A DNA stretch of 64,000 nt from contig NZ_LXVX01000003.1 of assembly GCF_001650725.1 (NCBI RefSeq), positions 62,001 to 126,000 of the forward strand, read 5' to 3'. The position numbers and the translations under genes were made by a program. The notes under the pieces were generated by a model. That model saw only the letters and a program-made list of their open reading frames with translations. It made no database searches and was not told the DNA's origin. Of this stretch, positions 49,327 to 58,340 are shown piece by piece; position 1 is the first letter of the stretch, and each line of letters starts with the position of its first letter. This stretch comes from Sphingobium sp. TCM1 (lineage in GTDB: Bacteria > Pseudomonadota > Alphaproteobacteria > Sphingomonadales > Sphingomonadaceae).

Positions 49327-50961
49327 TTAAGCCGCGACGGTATAGCGTGCTTCGAGCAGATCAAGCTCTCGGATAAGCTTGCGTGCGGGCTCGCTGTCCA
49401 GTTCGCGCTTGCGCACCATCCGGAAAATTTGCGCGCGTTCGGCCTTCAGCGCTGCCAGACGAAGGCGGCGCTCAATCTCTTCTGCTCGCCGCCCCAGCGC
49501 ATTGTTTTCCGGGCTACCAACCCGGCTCTCGATCCTTTGCCGGTAACCATCCATAATGCGGGATGCGGTCGAGACATAGAGATCCGCGTCGCTTCGGCCC
49601 TCTGCCAGCGCATGCTGGACCTTCTCGATCTCCGCGATCGCAGCTTCTGCCGCCTTGACGCGGGCCGCATCCTCGGCCGCCTTATGGTCATGTTCGGCCG
49701 GCATCTCGAGACCTTTGAGCAGAAGGGGTAGCCCCAGGCTGGCAGCTAGCAACGACACGATGATGACGCCCATCGCCAGAAAAATAGCCAGATCTCTTGC
49801 CGGAAAGGGCGAGCCATCGTTCATTGCCAGAGGCAGTGTCAAGACACCGGCGAGCGTGATGGCGCCGCGAACGCCGGCAAAGGAGATCGCGGCGACGATC
49901 CGCCAATTGGGCGTGGAACGCCAGTCCCCTTCGCGAAAGAAGGTGAGACGAAGGGATGCCCAGACCCACAGGAAGCGAAGGGCGGCGAGCCCAAGGTTGA
50001 TTGCGATGACATATATTGCCAGCCACCAAGGTTCCTGATGGCCGGTCGCGCGAACGGTTTCGGCCGAGCTGGCGAGAATGGCGGGCAGCTGCTCGCCGAG
50101 CAGCACGAAGATGACCCCGTTGGCGCTGAACTGGATCATATCCCACACTGTGTTGCGGCGTATGCGTGTGGAGCCCTCCAGTTCGCCAGTGCTTTCGACA
50201 AAGCCCATGGTGAGGCCGGCGGCGACTGCGGCCAGAATGCCGGAGCAATGGAGATGCTCGGCAAGGAGATAGGCGCCAAATGGGATGAGCAGGCTTATGA
50301 GAATCTGCGCGCCGCCCTCCTCTCCATAATGCCGTGAGACCCAGCTTTTCGCGCGCGACACAATCCAGGTGAAGCCGGCACCGATCGCGATGCCCCCGAA
50401 CGCGACCCACAGGAAATTGAGCGCTGCGTCCTGGACTGAGAATGCTCCGGTTAACGCTGCGGCGATTGCAAAGCGCAGGCAGACGAGTCCGGAGGCATCG
50501 TTCAAGAGCGATTCCCCTTCGAGAATATGCATCATGCGCTTGGGGATGGAGACGCGCTGGGCGATCGCGGACACCGCGATCGGGTCGGTGGGGGAGACGA
50601 CGGCGGCGAGACCGAACGCGACAGCCAACGGCATCGCCGGGACCATCCAGTGGATGAAAAAGCCCATGCCGACGACCGTAGCGACGACCAGGCCAAGGGC
50701 GAGCTCGACGATGGTCTTGCCGTCCTTGAACAGCTCTTCGCGGGGAATGCGCCAGCCATCGAGGAACAGCAACGGCGGCAGGAGCAGGAGAAAGAAAATC
50801 TCCGGATCGAGCGTGACGCGCCAGTCAGCGGCCAGCCCGATCATTGCGCCCAGGGCGATCTGAAACAGAGGTCGTGGCAGGGGCAGGGGAACCATGCGCG
50901 AGAAAATGCCGCTCAGGATGACGGCAAGCAGCAGCAGCAGGATGATCGTGATGGTTTCCAA
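49327..50961 (-). CDS. Na+/H+ antiporter (CPA1 family)
   Basis: A 544-residue antiporter with about 12 membrane spans. PPLLFLDGWRIPREE at 61-75, VSPTDPIAVSAIAQR near 123 and EGESLLNDASGLVCLRFAIA near 148 are the CPA1 motifs, with the Asp pair needed for ion exchange (the ND of LLNDASG and the D of PTDP). The C-terminal 130 residues are a charged coiled-coil tail (EDAARVKAAEAAIAEIEKVQ). It exchanges Na+ or Li+ for H+ to hold internal pH. Confidence 0.85.
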   Translation of the reverse strand: METITIILLLLLAVILSGIFSRMVPLPLPRPLFQIALGAMIGLAADWRVTLDPEIFFLLLLPPLLFLDGWRIPREELFKDGKTIVELALGLVVATVVGMGFFIHWMVPAMPLAVAFGLAAVVSPTDPIAVSAIAQRVSIPKRMMHILEGESLLNDASGLVCLRFAIAAALTGAFSVQDAALNFLWVAFGGIAIGAGFTWIVSRAKSWVSRHYGEEGGAQILISLLIPFGAYLLAEHLHCSGILAAVAAGLTMGFVESTGELEGSTRIRRNTVWDMIQFSANGVIFVLLGEQLPAILASSAETVRATGHQEPWWLAIYVIAINLGLAALRFLWVWASLRLTFFREGDWRSTPNWRIVAAISFAGVRGAITLAGVLTLPLAMNDGSPFPARDLAIFLAMGVIIVSLLAASLGLPLLLKGLEMPAEHDHKAAEDAARVKAAEAAIAEIEKVQHALAEGRSDADLYVSTASRIMDGYRQRIESRVGSPENNALGRRAEEIERRLRLAALKAERAQIFRMVRKRELDSEPARKLIRELDLLEARYTVAA

Positions 50962-51128
50962 TAGTCTTCCTCACATTTGGGGCTGGATCAGACGGCCGCC
51001 TAGGACTGCCCAGGAATGGGAAGTTCGTGCCATTTTTTGCGATATCCCGGTCAGCCGCTAGCCCCTTGATGTTTTTCGCGACGTTTGACCTGGAGTGAAC
51101 GCTCACATGATGATGATTGCGTGTGTTT
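50962..51128 (-). other. gap between the two transporter genes
   Basis: About 170 bp with no gene; probably the antiporter promoter. Confidence 0.4.
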
Positions 51129-52331
51129 TTAGATCATGATGCCCACCAGGATGGCATTGGCGAGATCGATGAAGAAGCCGCAGACCAGGGGCACGACGAT
51201 AAAAGCCTTGGGTGCCGCACCATATTGCCGTGTGACGGCGCTCATATTCGCAATCGCTGTCGCGGTCGATCCAAGCCCTATTCCCCCGAACCCTGCGCTC
51301 ATGACGGCTGCTTCATAGTCGCGCCCAAGGCAGGGGAAGAGAATGAAGATCATGAAAGCGATGGCCATTGTTATCTGCAAGCACAGGGCAACGGCGAGAA
51401 ATGCGACCATGCCATCGAGAGCCCATAGCTGCAGGCTCATCAATGCCATGGTGATGAAGATGCCCAGGCTGATCTCAGAGATCAACGCGACGCCGCGTTG
51501 CATGCGTGGCCAATCCCATAACCTGCGTTTTCGCGTGGTTAGATGAGGGGTGACGCCGCGAAGGATAATGCCCGCCAGGAGGCAGCCGACAAAATCAGGA
51601 AGATTGAGGCCACTGCTCTTGATTGCCAAAGTCAAGGATTGACCAAGCAGGAGCGTGACATTGAGCCAGAAGAGCGCGAGGAGGGCACCATAATAGTCGA
51701 GGAGCGTCCGCTGCGGCTCGTGCAGCGTACCGATCTCGAGCATAGAGGCCCCTGAAACTGGGATATTGCGTGCGCGAATGAGATAGCCGGCTACAGGGCC
51801 ACCGATCAGGCAGGCGGCTATCAGGCCGAACATATTGCCCGCTGTTCCGATTTCCGCGGCGTTGGCGATCCCCAGCGTTTCCACGAAATGCGGTGCCCAA
51901 GCCAGCGTAGTGCCGATCCCGCCGGTCAACGAAATCGACCCGACCATCAGTCCGGCGCGCGGATCCAGACCGAACGCGCTGGCGATCGTCATGGCAAGCA
52001 AATTCTGCAGCAAAATGAAGAGACTTGCGAGCGCGGTGAGGATTATGAGCGCCCATCCGCCGCTTCGGATCGTCCGGACGTCGGAATTGAGCCCGATGGC
52101 TGCGAAGAAATAGAGCAGCAAGGTGTCGCGGATACCGATGTCAAACTCTATCTTGCTGCCGTGCAGAAGATAAATGCCGCTGACCACAGCAGCGCAGACT
52201 ATTCCCCCTATGACCGGTTCGGGAATGCTGTAGCGCTTGAAAAGATCGAAACGGCTGACGAGGGCCTTTCCCGCGAATAGCAAAAGGATCGCAATGGTCG
52301 AGGTGGTCAGGGCATCAATGTACAGCATCAT
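51129..52331 (-). CDS. gltS: sodium/glutamate symporter GltS
   Basis: A 400-residue symporter with about ten spans and the inverted-repeat loop GLMVGSISLTGGIGTTLAWA and its counterpart SAGFGGIGLGSTATAIANMS, both typical of GltS. SIPEPVIGGIVCAA near residue 35 is another family hallmark. It imports glutamate with sodium, which fits next to a Na+/H+ antiporter. The start at 52331 gives the normal length. Confidence 0.9.
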   Translation of the reverse strand: MMLYIDALTTSTIAILLLFAGKALVSRFDLFKRYSIPEPVIGGIVCAAVVSGIYLLHGSKIEFDIGIRDTLLLYFFAAIGLNSDVRTIRSGGWALIILTALASLFILLQNLLAMTIASAFGLDPRAGLMVGSISLTGGIGTTLAWAPHFVETLGIANAAEIGTAGNMFGLIAACLIGGPVAGYLIRARNIPVSGASMLEIGTLHEPQRTLLDYYGALLALFWLNVTLLLGQSLTLAIKSSGLNLPDFVGCLLAGIILRGVTPHLTTRKRRLWDWPRMQRGVALISEISLGIFITMALMSLQLWALDGMVAFLAVALCLQITMAIAFMIFILFPCLGRDYEAAVMSAGFGGIGLGSTATAIANMSAVTRQYGAAPKAFIVVPLVCGFFIDLANAILVGIMI

Positions 52332-52484
52332 CGTTCATTTTCATCGATTATCATTCACCCTGCTTTGGCTTGTGGGGCCGGCCAGAGAGTCTTCTCGGTC
52401 AGCAGGTAGAAAGCCTGCCGTCGAAGAAAATGCGGCAAAACAAAGAACTGGAGCAGCCGATCTGATGCATTCGAGTGGAACCGA
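52332..52484 (-). other. gap between gltS and the lipid operon
   Basis: About 150 bp. It holds the gltS promoter and the 3' end of the lipid operon. Nothing further is evident. Confidence 0.4.
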
Positions 52485-53123
52485 CTAGTCTGTTAGCGTC
52501 TGGCTCGTCCAGTCGACCACGGCGGCCGTGAAGCGCGCTGTCGCACGATCGAATGCCGCCGCGATTTCGGCCTTGCTGTTTTGGCGGGCGGGTTCTTCTT
52601 CAAGGAAGCGGTGAGAAGCCTTCATCTGCCGATCGGTTAGCGCGGTGAGGGTGGCATCGCCCGATATGAGGATCGTCGGTGGACTTTGCTTGTCGCTTTC
52701 GGGCGCATAACGGGCCTCGAAGCGGTCGAGGTTCAGTTGGAGCGCGACCGCTCCGGCGCCCCCGCCCCGCCAGGATACCATCCGGATATTGGAAGCCCGC
52801 TGATCGAACTGGCGGGTCATGGCCTGGGCGAACAAATCCGGTGCCGGTGCGACCCAGCGTGCGTCTTTGACGTACAAAACGCTGGAGCCACGGGCGGTCA
52901 ATATGCGGTCGCCCTCGATCTCGGGCGCGAAGCGGATACGGGCCAGGGTGAGCGGTCGGCCCGCGGCAGGGCGTTCCGCGACCGTCGCGTTATTTTGTTC
53001 GGCAATCCCGAAGCGAAACAAGGTGTCGCGCTTGCCGCTGCTCCCTAAAAGGCCGCCGCAGCCACCAAGCAGGAGCAGCGCGGAAACGGTCAGAAGGTAT
53101 CTGTAAGGCTTAACGAGAGTCAT
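52485..53123 (-). CDS. ABC-type transport auxiliary lipoprotein (MlaD partner)
   Basis: A 212-residue lipoprotein: a positive N-terminus and hydrophobic run (YRYLLTVSALLLLGGCGGLL) end in the lipobox LLGGC, giving a lipidated Cys. The rest resembles the ABC_trans_aux family (ADP-ribosylation-independent, PqiC/MlaD-associated), with ILTARGSSVLYVKDARWVAP as a typical strand. Its start overlaps mlaD by four bases. It is the last gene of the operon, probably an outer-membrane-side partner of the lipid shuttle. Confidence 0.8.
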   Translation of the reverse strand: MTLVKPYRYLLTVSALLLLGGCGGLLGSSGKRDTLFRFGIAEQNNATVAERPAAGRPLTLARIRFAPEIEGDRILTARGSSVLYVKDARWVAPAPDLFAQAMTRQFDQRASNIRMVSWRGGGAGAVALQLNLDRFEARYAPESDKQSPPTILISGDATLTALTDRQMKASHRFLEEEPARQNSKAEIAAAFDRATARFTAAVVDWTSQTLTD

Positions 53124-54055
53124 TCGGGGAGCTCCAGTTCCAGACCGCTGTCTTTACCCAAGGCCTGCCGGGGATTCTGACGGATCTGGCGGATCAGCCC
53201 GTCGAGTGAATCGGCAGTTTCACGCAGGCTGCTCATACTGGCGTTGATTGCCGGCAATGTTGTCGCGCCGATCGTCGCGCTTTGCTTGTTGACGTTGGCC
53301 AAAGCGCCGCGCGCCTCGCCGATAGCGAGTTTGAGTTCGGCCGCCGTGTCCGAGATGTCGGCAAAGGCCTTGCGGCCATCGGTGTCGGCGATGTCACGCA
53401 CCGAGGCGGCCGCATGCTGGATATCCTCGGCTGCCCGATCCAGCTTACCGAGCGCGGACGCCGCATTGGCGAACATCGCCCGGTTGTCGGCGATCGCCCC
53501 GGTGGTCAGCCGGATATCGCGAAGAGTGGCGCCGAGATTCTGGATGTTCTGATCCGACAAAGCCTTGTTGACCCGTTGCAGCGCCGATGTCGCGCTCTCC
53601 ACCATCTGGCCGCCGCCTTGAAGGAGCGATGACAGGGCATTGGGTTTGCTGGAAATGACTGGACGCCTGCCCCGATTGGCCCTCCGAAGCAGTTCCTTGC
53701 TCGGTGTCCCGGCGCTGATCTGCACGACGCTCACACCCGATATGCCCTGCGTTTCGGTCGAGGCGACCGAATCGATCCGCACCGGTGTCTTGTGCGTGAT
53801 CTCTATATCAGTCAGGACCCGGTTGGGGTCGTTCTCGTCGAGTGTGATCCGCTGGATCTGGCCCATCTTGATGCCGTTGAACTGGACTTCGCCGCCGACA
53901 CTGAGCCCGCGTACGGGCCCGCGGAAAATAACGCGATACTCATCATTTTCCTGCCCGAACCGCGTGCCGCCAAGCCACACCACGAATACGAGTCCGGCGA
54001 TCAGGAGAATGATCGAGATGATCCCGACGAGGGCATAATTGGCATGGCGTTCCAT
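53120..54055 (-). CDS. mlaD: MlaD-type lipid transport protein
   Basis: A 311-residue protein with one N-terminal span (about 8-30, ending VVWLGG) and an MCE domain at about 38-115 (YRVIFRGPVRGLSVGGEVQF; GISGVSVVQIS). The C-terminal part is a long helical segment (SALQRVNKALSDQNIQNLGA) as in MlaD proteins that form hexamers in the periplasm. It overlaps the mlaF stop by one base and the lipoprotein start by four. Confidence 0.9.
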   Translation of the reverse strand: MERHANYALVGIISIILLIAGLVFVVWLGGTRFGQENDEYRVIFRGPVRGLSVGGEVQFNGIKMGQIQRITLDENDPNRVLTDIEITHKTPVRIDSVASTETQGISGVSVVQISAGTPSKELLRRANRGRRPVISSKPNALSSLLQGGGQMVESATSALQRVNKALSDQNIQNLGATLRDIRLTTGAIADNRAMFANAASALGKLDRAAEDIQHAAASVRDIADTDGRKAFADISDTAAELKLAIGEARGALANVNKQSATIGATTLPAINASMSSLRETADSLDGLIRQIRQNPRQALGKDSGLELELPE

Positions 54056-54840
54056 CAGCGGTCCTTCGCCCCGGCGGCGGCGCGTCCGCGCGGCCCCAGG
54101 AAATAGCTTTTGATCCAGGGGTGGTCCGACTTTTCGAGTTCGGCGACCGGGGCCACGGCGACGACCTTGCGGTCGGCAATTACAGCGACTCGGTCACAGA
54201 TGGCGTAAAGCGTGTCGAGATCATGGGTGATCATGAACACGGTAAGGCCGAGCGCATCGCGCAAGCTGCGGATGAGATCGTCGAACTCGCTGGCGCCGAT
54301 CGGGTCTAGGCCAGCTGTGGGTTCGTCGAGAAACAGGATGTCTGGATCGAGCGCGATCGCGCGGGCTACGCCAGCGCGCTTGCGCATGCCGCCCGACAAT
54401 TCCGATGGGCGCAGCGCACCGGCATTGTCGGGCAGACCGGCGAGCTTGATCTTGAGCCTGGCAAGGTCCCCGATAAGTTGCGGGGGCAGCCTGCTATGCT
54501 CCAGGAACGGCGCTTCGACATTTTCCTGGACGGTCAGGAACGAGAAAAGCGCACCCTGCTGGAACATTACGCCGATGCGCCGTTCCGCCTCGGAAAGCGC
54601 GGATGGCTCGCCGATGTCGCGGCCGAAGAGCTCGACCGAGCCGCCATCGGGTTGCCTAAGGCCGAGAATCGAGTTGAGCAGAACAGATTTTCCTGAGCCT
54701 GAACCGCCCACGACACCCAGAATCTCGCCAGGTCGGACCTCAAGGTGCAGACCTTCGTGGATGACCTTATCTCCAAAGGCAGTGTGGAGCCCCGTCACGC
54801 GGATCGGCGGCGTCTCCGGTTCGGTGCCCGGGCGGCTCAC
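54055..54840 (-). CDS. mlaF: MlaF-type ABC ATPase
   Basis: A 261-residue ATPase. Walker A GGSGSGKSVLLNSILG is near residue 43, the signature LSGGMRKRAGVARAIALDPD near 140, Walker B ILFLDEPTAGLDP near 160 and the switch His in MITHDLDTLY near 190. The start is the GTG at 54838-54840 that overlaps mlaE's stop (GTGA). A longer frame running upstream is the shadow of mlaE. It powers retrograde lipid transport with MlaE and MlaD. Confidence 0.9.
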   Translation of the reverse strand: MSRPGTEPETPPIRVTGLHTAFGDKVIHEGLHLEVRPGEILGVVGGSGSGKSVLLNSILGLRQPDGGSVELFGRDIGEPSALSEAERRIGVMFQQGALFSFLTVQENVEAPFLEHSRLPPQLIGDLARLKIKLAGLPDNAGALRPSELSGGMRKRAGVARAIALDPDILFLDEPTAGLDPIGASEFDDLIRSLRDALGLTVFMITHDLDTLYAICDRVAVIADRKVVAVAPVAELEKSDHPWIKSYFLGPRGRAAAGAKDR

Positions 54841-55961
54841 AGATCGAGCGCCATGAAAATCACCGCGAAGATCGCATCGAACATGATGACGAGGAATACC
54901 GACTGCACCACGGCGGACGTGACCTGCCGCCCAAGGCTCTGGACGTCGCCGCCGACCATCAGGCCATGTCGGCAACCAGCGGCGGCGATCACCAGCGCCA
55001 GGAACGGGGCCTTGCTCATGCCGATCCAGAAGTGGGTAATGCTGACCGTATCGAGCATGCGCTGCACGAAGAAGATCGGATGGATATCCATCGTCACCCA
55101 ACTGACCAGCAGACCACCAATGATGCCGCCGATATCGGCGGCAAAAGTCATCAGCGGTATCATCAGCAAGGCGGCGAGAATGCGGGGCACGACCAGCGCG
55201 TCGAACCGGTCGACCCCCATGACCTGCATCGCATCGGTTTCCTGGTTCATCCGCATCGAGCCGATCTGGGCGGCGAACGACGAGGCGGATCGACCGGCAA
55301 GCAGGATGGCGGCGATGACCACACCGAATTCGCGAAGGATCGCCACACCGACCAGTTGCACGGTGAAGACCCCGACTCCGAGCGTCGTCAGAAGATTGGT
55401 GCCGACCAGGGCAATTACGGCGCCGATGAAGAAGGTCATCATGAAGACGATGGGAAGCGAGTTGATCCCGGCCTCCTGCATCGTCGCGACCAGCGGCGTC
55501 ACGCGCAGGCGCGACGGGTGGATGAGGCTGCGCCCGAGCGCTGTCATCATTTCGCCGGTGAACACGAGCATTTCGTAGCCATCGCGCGCAATCCCGACGA
55601 TTTGCCGCCCGAACCGGTCGAAGAAGGCCGGCAGACCGGTGCGGCGCACCTTTTCGGGTGATGGTTGCTCGAGTGCGGGCCGTACCAGCGTCGTCAATTG
55701 CGCGAAGTCCTCGCGCTCACCGCCGGCGACAGTCGCGTTCTCTTCCATGGCCCGCAGCAGAACCAGGGCCCCGGCCGTGTCGAGGCGGCCAAGCGCCGTG
55801 ATATCCACCGTCCTGGCCTTGCGCCCGTCGAGATCCACATCGAGGCGGCGCGACGCATCACCCAGGGCTAATGCGGTCCAGTCGCCCTGGAGATGTAGCG
55901 CAACCCCATCCTCGGGGTCCTCAAGGCTATATTGTGCCAAGGTCATGGATCCGGCGCTCAT
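54837..55961 (-). CDS. mlaE: MlaE-type permease with N-terminal STAS domain
   Basis: A 374-residue protein. An N-terminal STAS domain (about 10-95, LHLQGDWTALALGDASRRLD; RTVDITALGRLDTAGALVLL) is fused to an MlaE permease with five or six spans. FTVQLVGVAILREFGVVIAA and SFAAQIGSMRMNQETDAMQV are family signatures. In gammaproteobacteria the STAS part is the separate MlaB protein; the fusion is common in other groups. It overlaps both neighbours by four bases. Confidence 0.9.
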   Translation of the reverse strand: MSAGSMTLAQYSLEDPEDGVALHLQGDWTALALGDASRRLDVDLDGRKARTVDITALGRLDTAGALVLLRAMEENATVAGGEREDFAQLTTLVRPALEQPSPEKVRRTGLPAFFDRFGRQIVGIARDGYEMLVFTGEMMTALGRSLIHPSRLRVTPLVATMQEAGINSLPIVFMMTFFIGAVIALVGTNLLTTLGVGVFTVQLVGVAILREFGVVIAAILLAGRSASSFAAQIGSMRMNQETDAMQVMGVDRFDALVVPRILAALLMIPLMTFAADIGGIIGGLLVSWVTMDIHPIFFVQRMLDTVSITHFWIGMSKAPFLALVIAAAGCRHGLMVGGDVQSLGRQVTSAVVQSVFLVIMFDAIFAVIFMALDL

Positions 55962-56350
55962 CGCAGCACCTTCAGCATGACCTTGGCAGCACCACGCCCG
56001 CCGGCACTCCAGACGCCTCCGCCCGGGTCGGTGCTGGCGCCCGTGAGGCAGGTGCCGTCCACCGGACCCTTATTGCCCGAAATCTCTGGCGGCGGCCGGA
56101 ACGTAAACATCTGGGCCATGCCAAACTCGAGATGGGTCCCATCGCCTTGAAACAGCCCGGTCAGGCGCTCGATCTCGAGCGGCGGCTCGATATAGCGGTC
56201 GATTGGCTTGTCGTTCATGTTGGGCGCATGGTCGCAGACCACGTTCCAAATCTTGTCGCCATCGCGCTCGGCAATGTGTTCCCTTCGCTCGCCGTCCAGA
56301 TCATAGGGATATAGGGCGACCGCGGCCGGGCTGACGGATTGCTCGTTCAT
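55958..56350 (-). pseudogene. C-terminal fragment of a phytoene-dehydrogenase-like oxidoreductase
   Basis: A 130-residue reading that matches only the end of NAD(P)/FAD-dependent amine-oxidase-type enzymes: IDRYIEPPLEIERLTGLFQG, QMFTFRPPPEISGNKGPVDG and the closing TCLTGASTDPGGGVWSAGGR with GAAKVMLKVLR. The FAD-binding N-terminal two thirds are absent. Yet it starts and ends with ATGA overlaps with pldA and mlaE, so its boundaries are fully integrated in the operon. It could be a retained stub or a stand-alone domain with a new role. Confidence 0.65.
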
Positions 56351-57570
56351 CGCACGAGCGCCACGCCGATCCGGAAGCGGGTCATCCGCCGATCATAGTC
56401 GAGCAGATTTTCGCCATAACCGACAAAGCTCTGGCCGAAGAGATAGAAGTCTGGTCCGCCACCCAGCAGGCGGGGGAGGGGATAGGAGATATCGGCGCTG
56501 AAGGCACCCTTGCCGCTGCCGAAATTAAACCGGGTGGAGGTGGAGAGGCGCAATCCTTTATCCTCCCCGACCTCCATAAACAGAGCGGTATTGCCGCGAT
56601 ACCGGCGGATATCGGGATTGTCGGACTTGTCGCCGACAAACAGCGACAGGCGAGGCGCGACCGAGAAACGATAGCCGCCCCCCAGTGGGATCGCCGCCAT
56701 CGGCGCGATATAGACACTATTGATGCTGCGTGAGGCTGTCCCGTCGCGGCCGTTGGATTCGTGGCGGATGCCGCCCTGCGCGCTGAGCGAAACGCCGCTC
56801 GACAGCGTCGCCGACGGTGTCAGGTAGAACAGCTCGGGCTGATAATCGATATTCCGAAACGGGGAGGAGTCGCCGCCCAGGTCCCAGAACATGCGCTGCG
56901 AGAAGGCGAAATGGAGACCATCACGCCAGGAACGCGGTAGGCCCTCGGCGCGCCTTGTGCCGAACAATTGATATTTGAAGCTGATCTGGATCCGCGCCTC
57001 GCTGTTCGTGCCGGGGCCATAGACGGCATAGATCGGCTCATAGGCGGAAAGGTTGGCGAGAAAAGGATTGCCCGCCGATCGGTCCGATGGGGGCGCCGCC
57101 GGCTCGGATGCTGCGCGGGCTGCAGCCTGCGCGGGGGCGAGTTCGGCCTGCGCCGATTGCGTCATCGGCGCGGGCCGCAAGGCGATGGCGGTCTGCTGCG
57201 CGCTCCAGGCCGGTATGGAAAAGACCGCGCCATCCAGCGGAAGTTCGTCCGCATCCGGCAGGCGATAGCGGGCGCGCCTGAAACCATCGGGCGGGACAAT
57301 CAGATCGGCCGGCATGTCCGCCGTCCGCTCCAGCCAGAGGGTACGGCGTGCGCCGTTGGCTGTAAGCTGCGCTTCGATCCGGTCGGGCAGGGGGACCGTC
57401 TGCGGTTCGGTTCCTCCATTGAGAAAGCGCACTTCGACCAGCACTGCCCCATCGGCATCTCGCTGTCCCGCGTCGCCGATCAGGATTTCCACCGGAGAGG
57501 TTGCATGTGCAGCCGGTGCCAGAGCGGTGGCAGCGCCCGCCAGCAGCCAAGGGAGGGAGCGCCCCATCAT
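56347..57570 (-). CDS. pldA: outer membrane phospholipase A (OMPLA)
   Basis: A 407-residue outer membrane enzyme that removes acyl chains from misplaced phospholipids. A signal peptide (LPWLLAGAATALAPAAHA) is followed by a 150-residue extra N-terminal region with a Pro/Ala-rich linker, then the barrel. The catalytic motif is IRHESNGRDG with His270 and Ser272, and SRSINSVYIAP follows as in OMPLA. It overlaps fabI and the oxidoreductase fragment by four bases. The N-terminal extension is longer than in E. coli PldA. Confidence 0.85.
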   Translation of the reverse strand: MMGRSLPWLLAGAATALAPAAHATSPVEILIGDAGQRDADGAVLVEVRFLNGGTEPQTVPLPDRIEAQLTANGARRTLWLERTADMPADLIVPPDGFRRARYRLPDADELPLDGAVFSIPAWSAQQTAIALRPAPMTQSAQAELAPAQAAARAASEPAAPPSDRSAGNPFLANLSAYEPIYAVYGPGTNSEARIQISFKYQLFGTRRAEGLPRSWRDGLHFAFSQRMFWDLGGDSSPFRNIDYQPELFYLTPSATLSSGVSLSAQGGIRHESNGRDGTASRSINSVYIAPMAAIPLGGGYRFSVAPRLSLFVGDKSDNPDIRRYRGNTALFMEVGEDKGLRLSTSTRFNFGSGKGAFSADISYPLPRLLGGGPDFYLFGQSFVGYGENLLDYDRRMTRFRIGVALVR

Positions 57571-58340
57571 GCGCGTAGATGCTGGCCGCTATCGACGGGG
57601 ATGATCGTGCCGGTGATCCGCTTCGCCGCGTCACTGACCAGAAAGGCCGCCAGCGCCCCGACATCCTCGATGTCGACCGGCTGATGCCCTGGTATTTCGG
57701 CTGCTGCGCGGGCGAGCAGTTCGTCGAACCGGTCGATGCCGCTGGCGGCGCGCGTCGCGATAGGACCAGGCGAAATGGCATGGGCGCGGATGCCTTTGGG
57801 AGCCAGCTCGGCGGCAACATAGCGAGTGGCGCTTTCCAGCGCCGCCTTCACCGGCCCCATCAGATTATAATGCTCAACCACACGCTCAGAGCCGTAAAAG
57901 GTGACGCAAAGCAGGCAGCCTCCCTCGCTCATCAGTGGCTCGGCGAGCTTGGCCATTCGCAGGAAGCTGTGGCAGGACACGTCCATCGCCATGGCAAAAC
58001 CTTCGGCCGAGCTATCGACCACCCGGCCGTGCAAATCCTCCTTGGGCGCGAAGGCGATCGAGTGCAGCAGGAAGTCGAGGCCGCCCCATTGTTCTTTGAC
58101 CTGCGCGAACAGCGTTTCGAGTTGGCCCGGCACGCGCACATCGCAAGGGGCCATCCATTCCACGCCCAGCTGCTCGGCGACCGGTTCGACCCAGGCCTTG
58201 CCCTTTTCGTTCAGATAGGTCGCCGCGAGTCTGGCGCCACATCGCACGAACGCATTGGCGCACCCGGCCGCGATGCTCTTGTCATTGGCGATGCCGACGA
58301 CGAGGCCGCGCTTGCCGGTGAGATCGACGAGCGGGCTCAT
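57567..58340 (-). CDS. fabI: enoyl-ACP reductase FabI
   Basis: A 257-residue NADH-dependent enoyl-ACP reductase. The N-terminal GKRGLVVGIANDKSIAAGCA is the FabI-type nucleotide loop, LHSIAFAPKEDLHGRVVD is typical, and YNLMGPVKAALES contains the active Tyr and Lys with six residues between. It completes fatty-acid elongation. In this operon it may instead act as a dedicated copy supplying or recycling acyl groups. It overlaps ackA by four bases. Confidence 0.85.
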   Translation of the reverse strand: MSPLVDLTGKRGLVVGIANDKSIAAGCANAFVRCGARLAATYLNEKGKAWVEPVAEQLGVEWMAPCDVRVPGQLETLFAQVKEQWGGLDFLLHSIAFAPKEDLHGRVVDSSAEGFAMAMDVSCHSFLRMAKLAEPLMSEGGCLLCVTFYGSERVVEHYNLMGPVKAALESATRYVAAELAPKGIRAHAISPGPIATRAASGIDRFDELLARAAAEIPGHQPVDIEDVGALAAFLVSDAAKRITGTIIPVDSGQHLRA

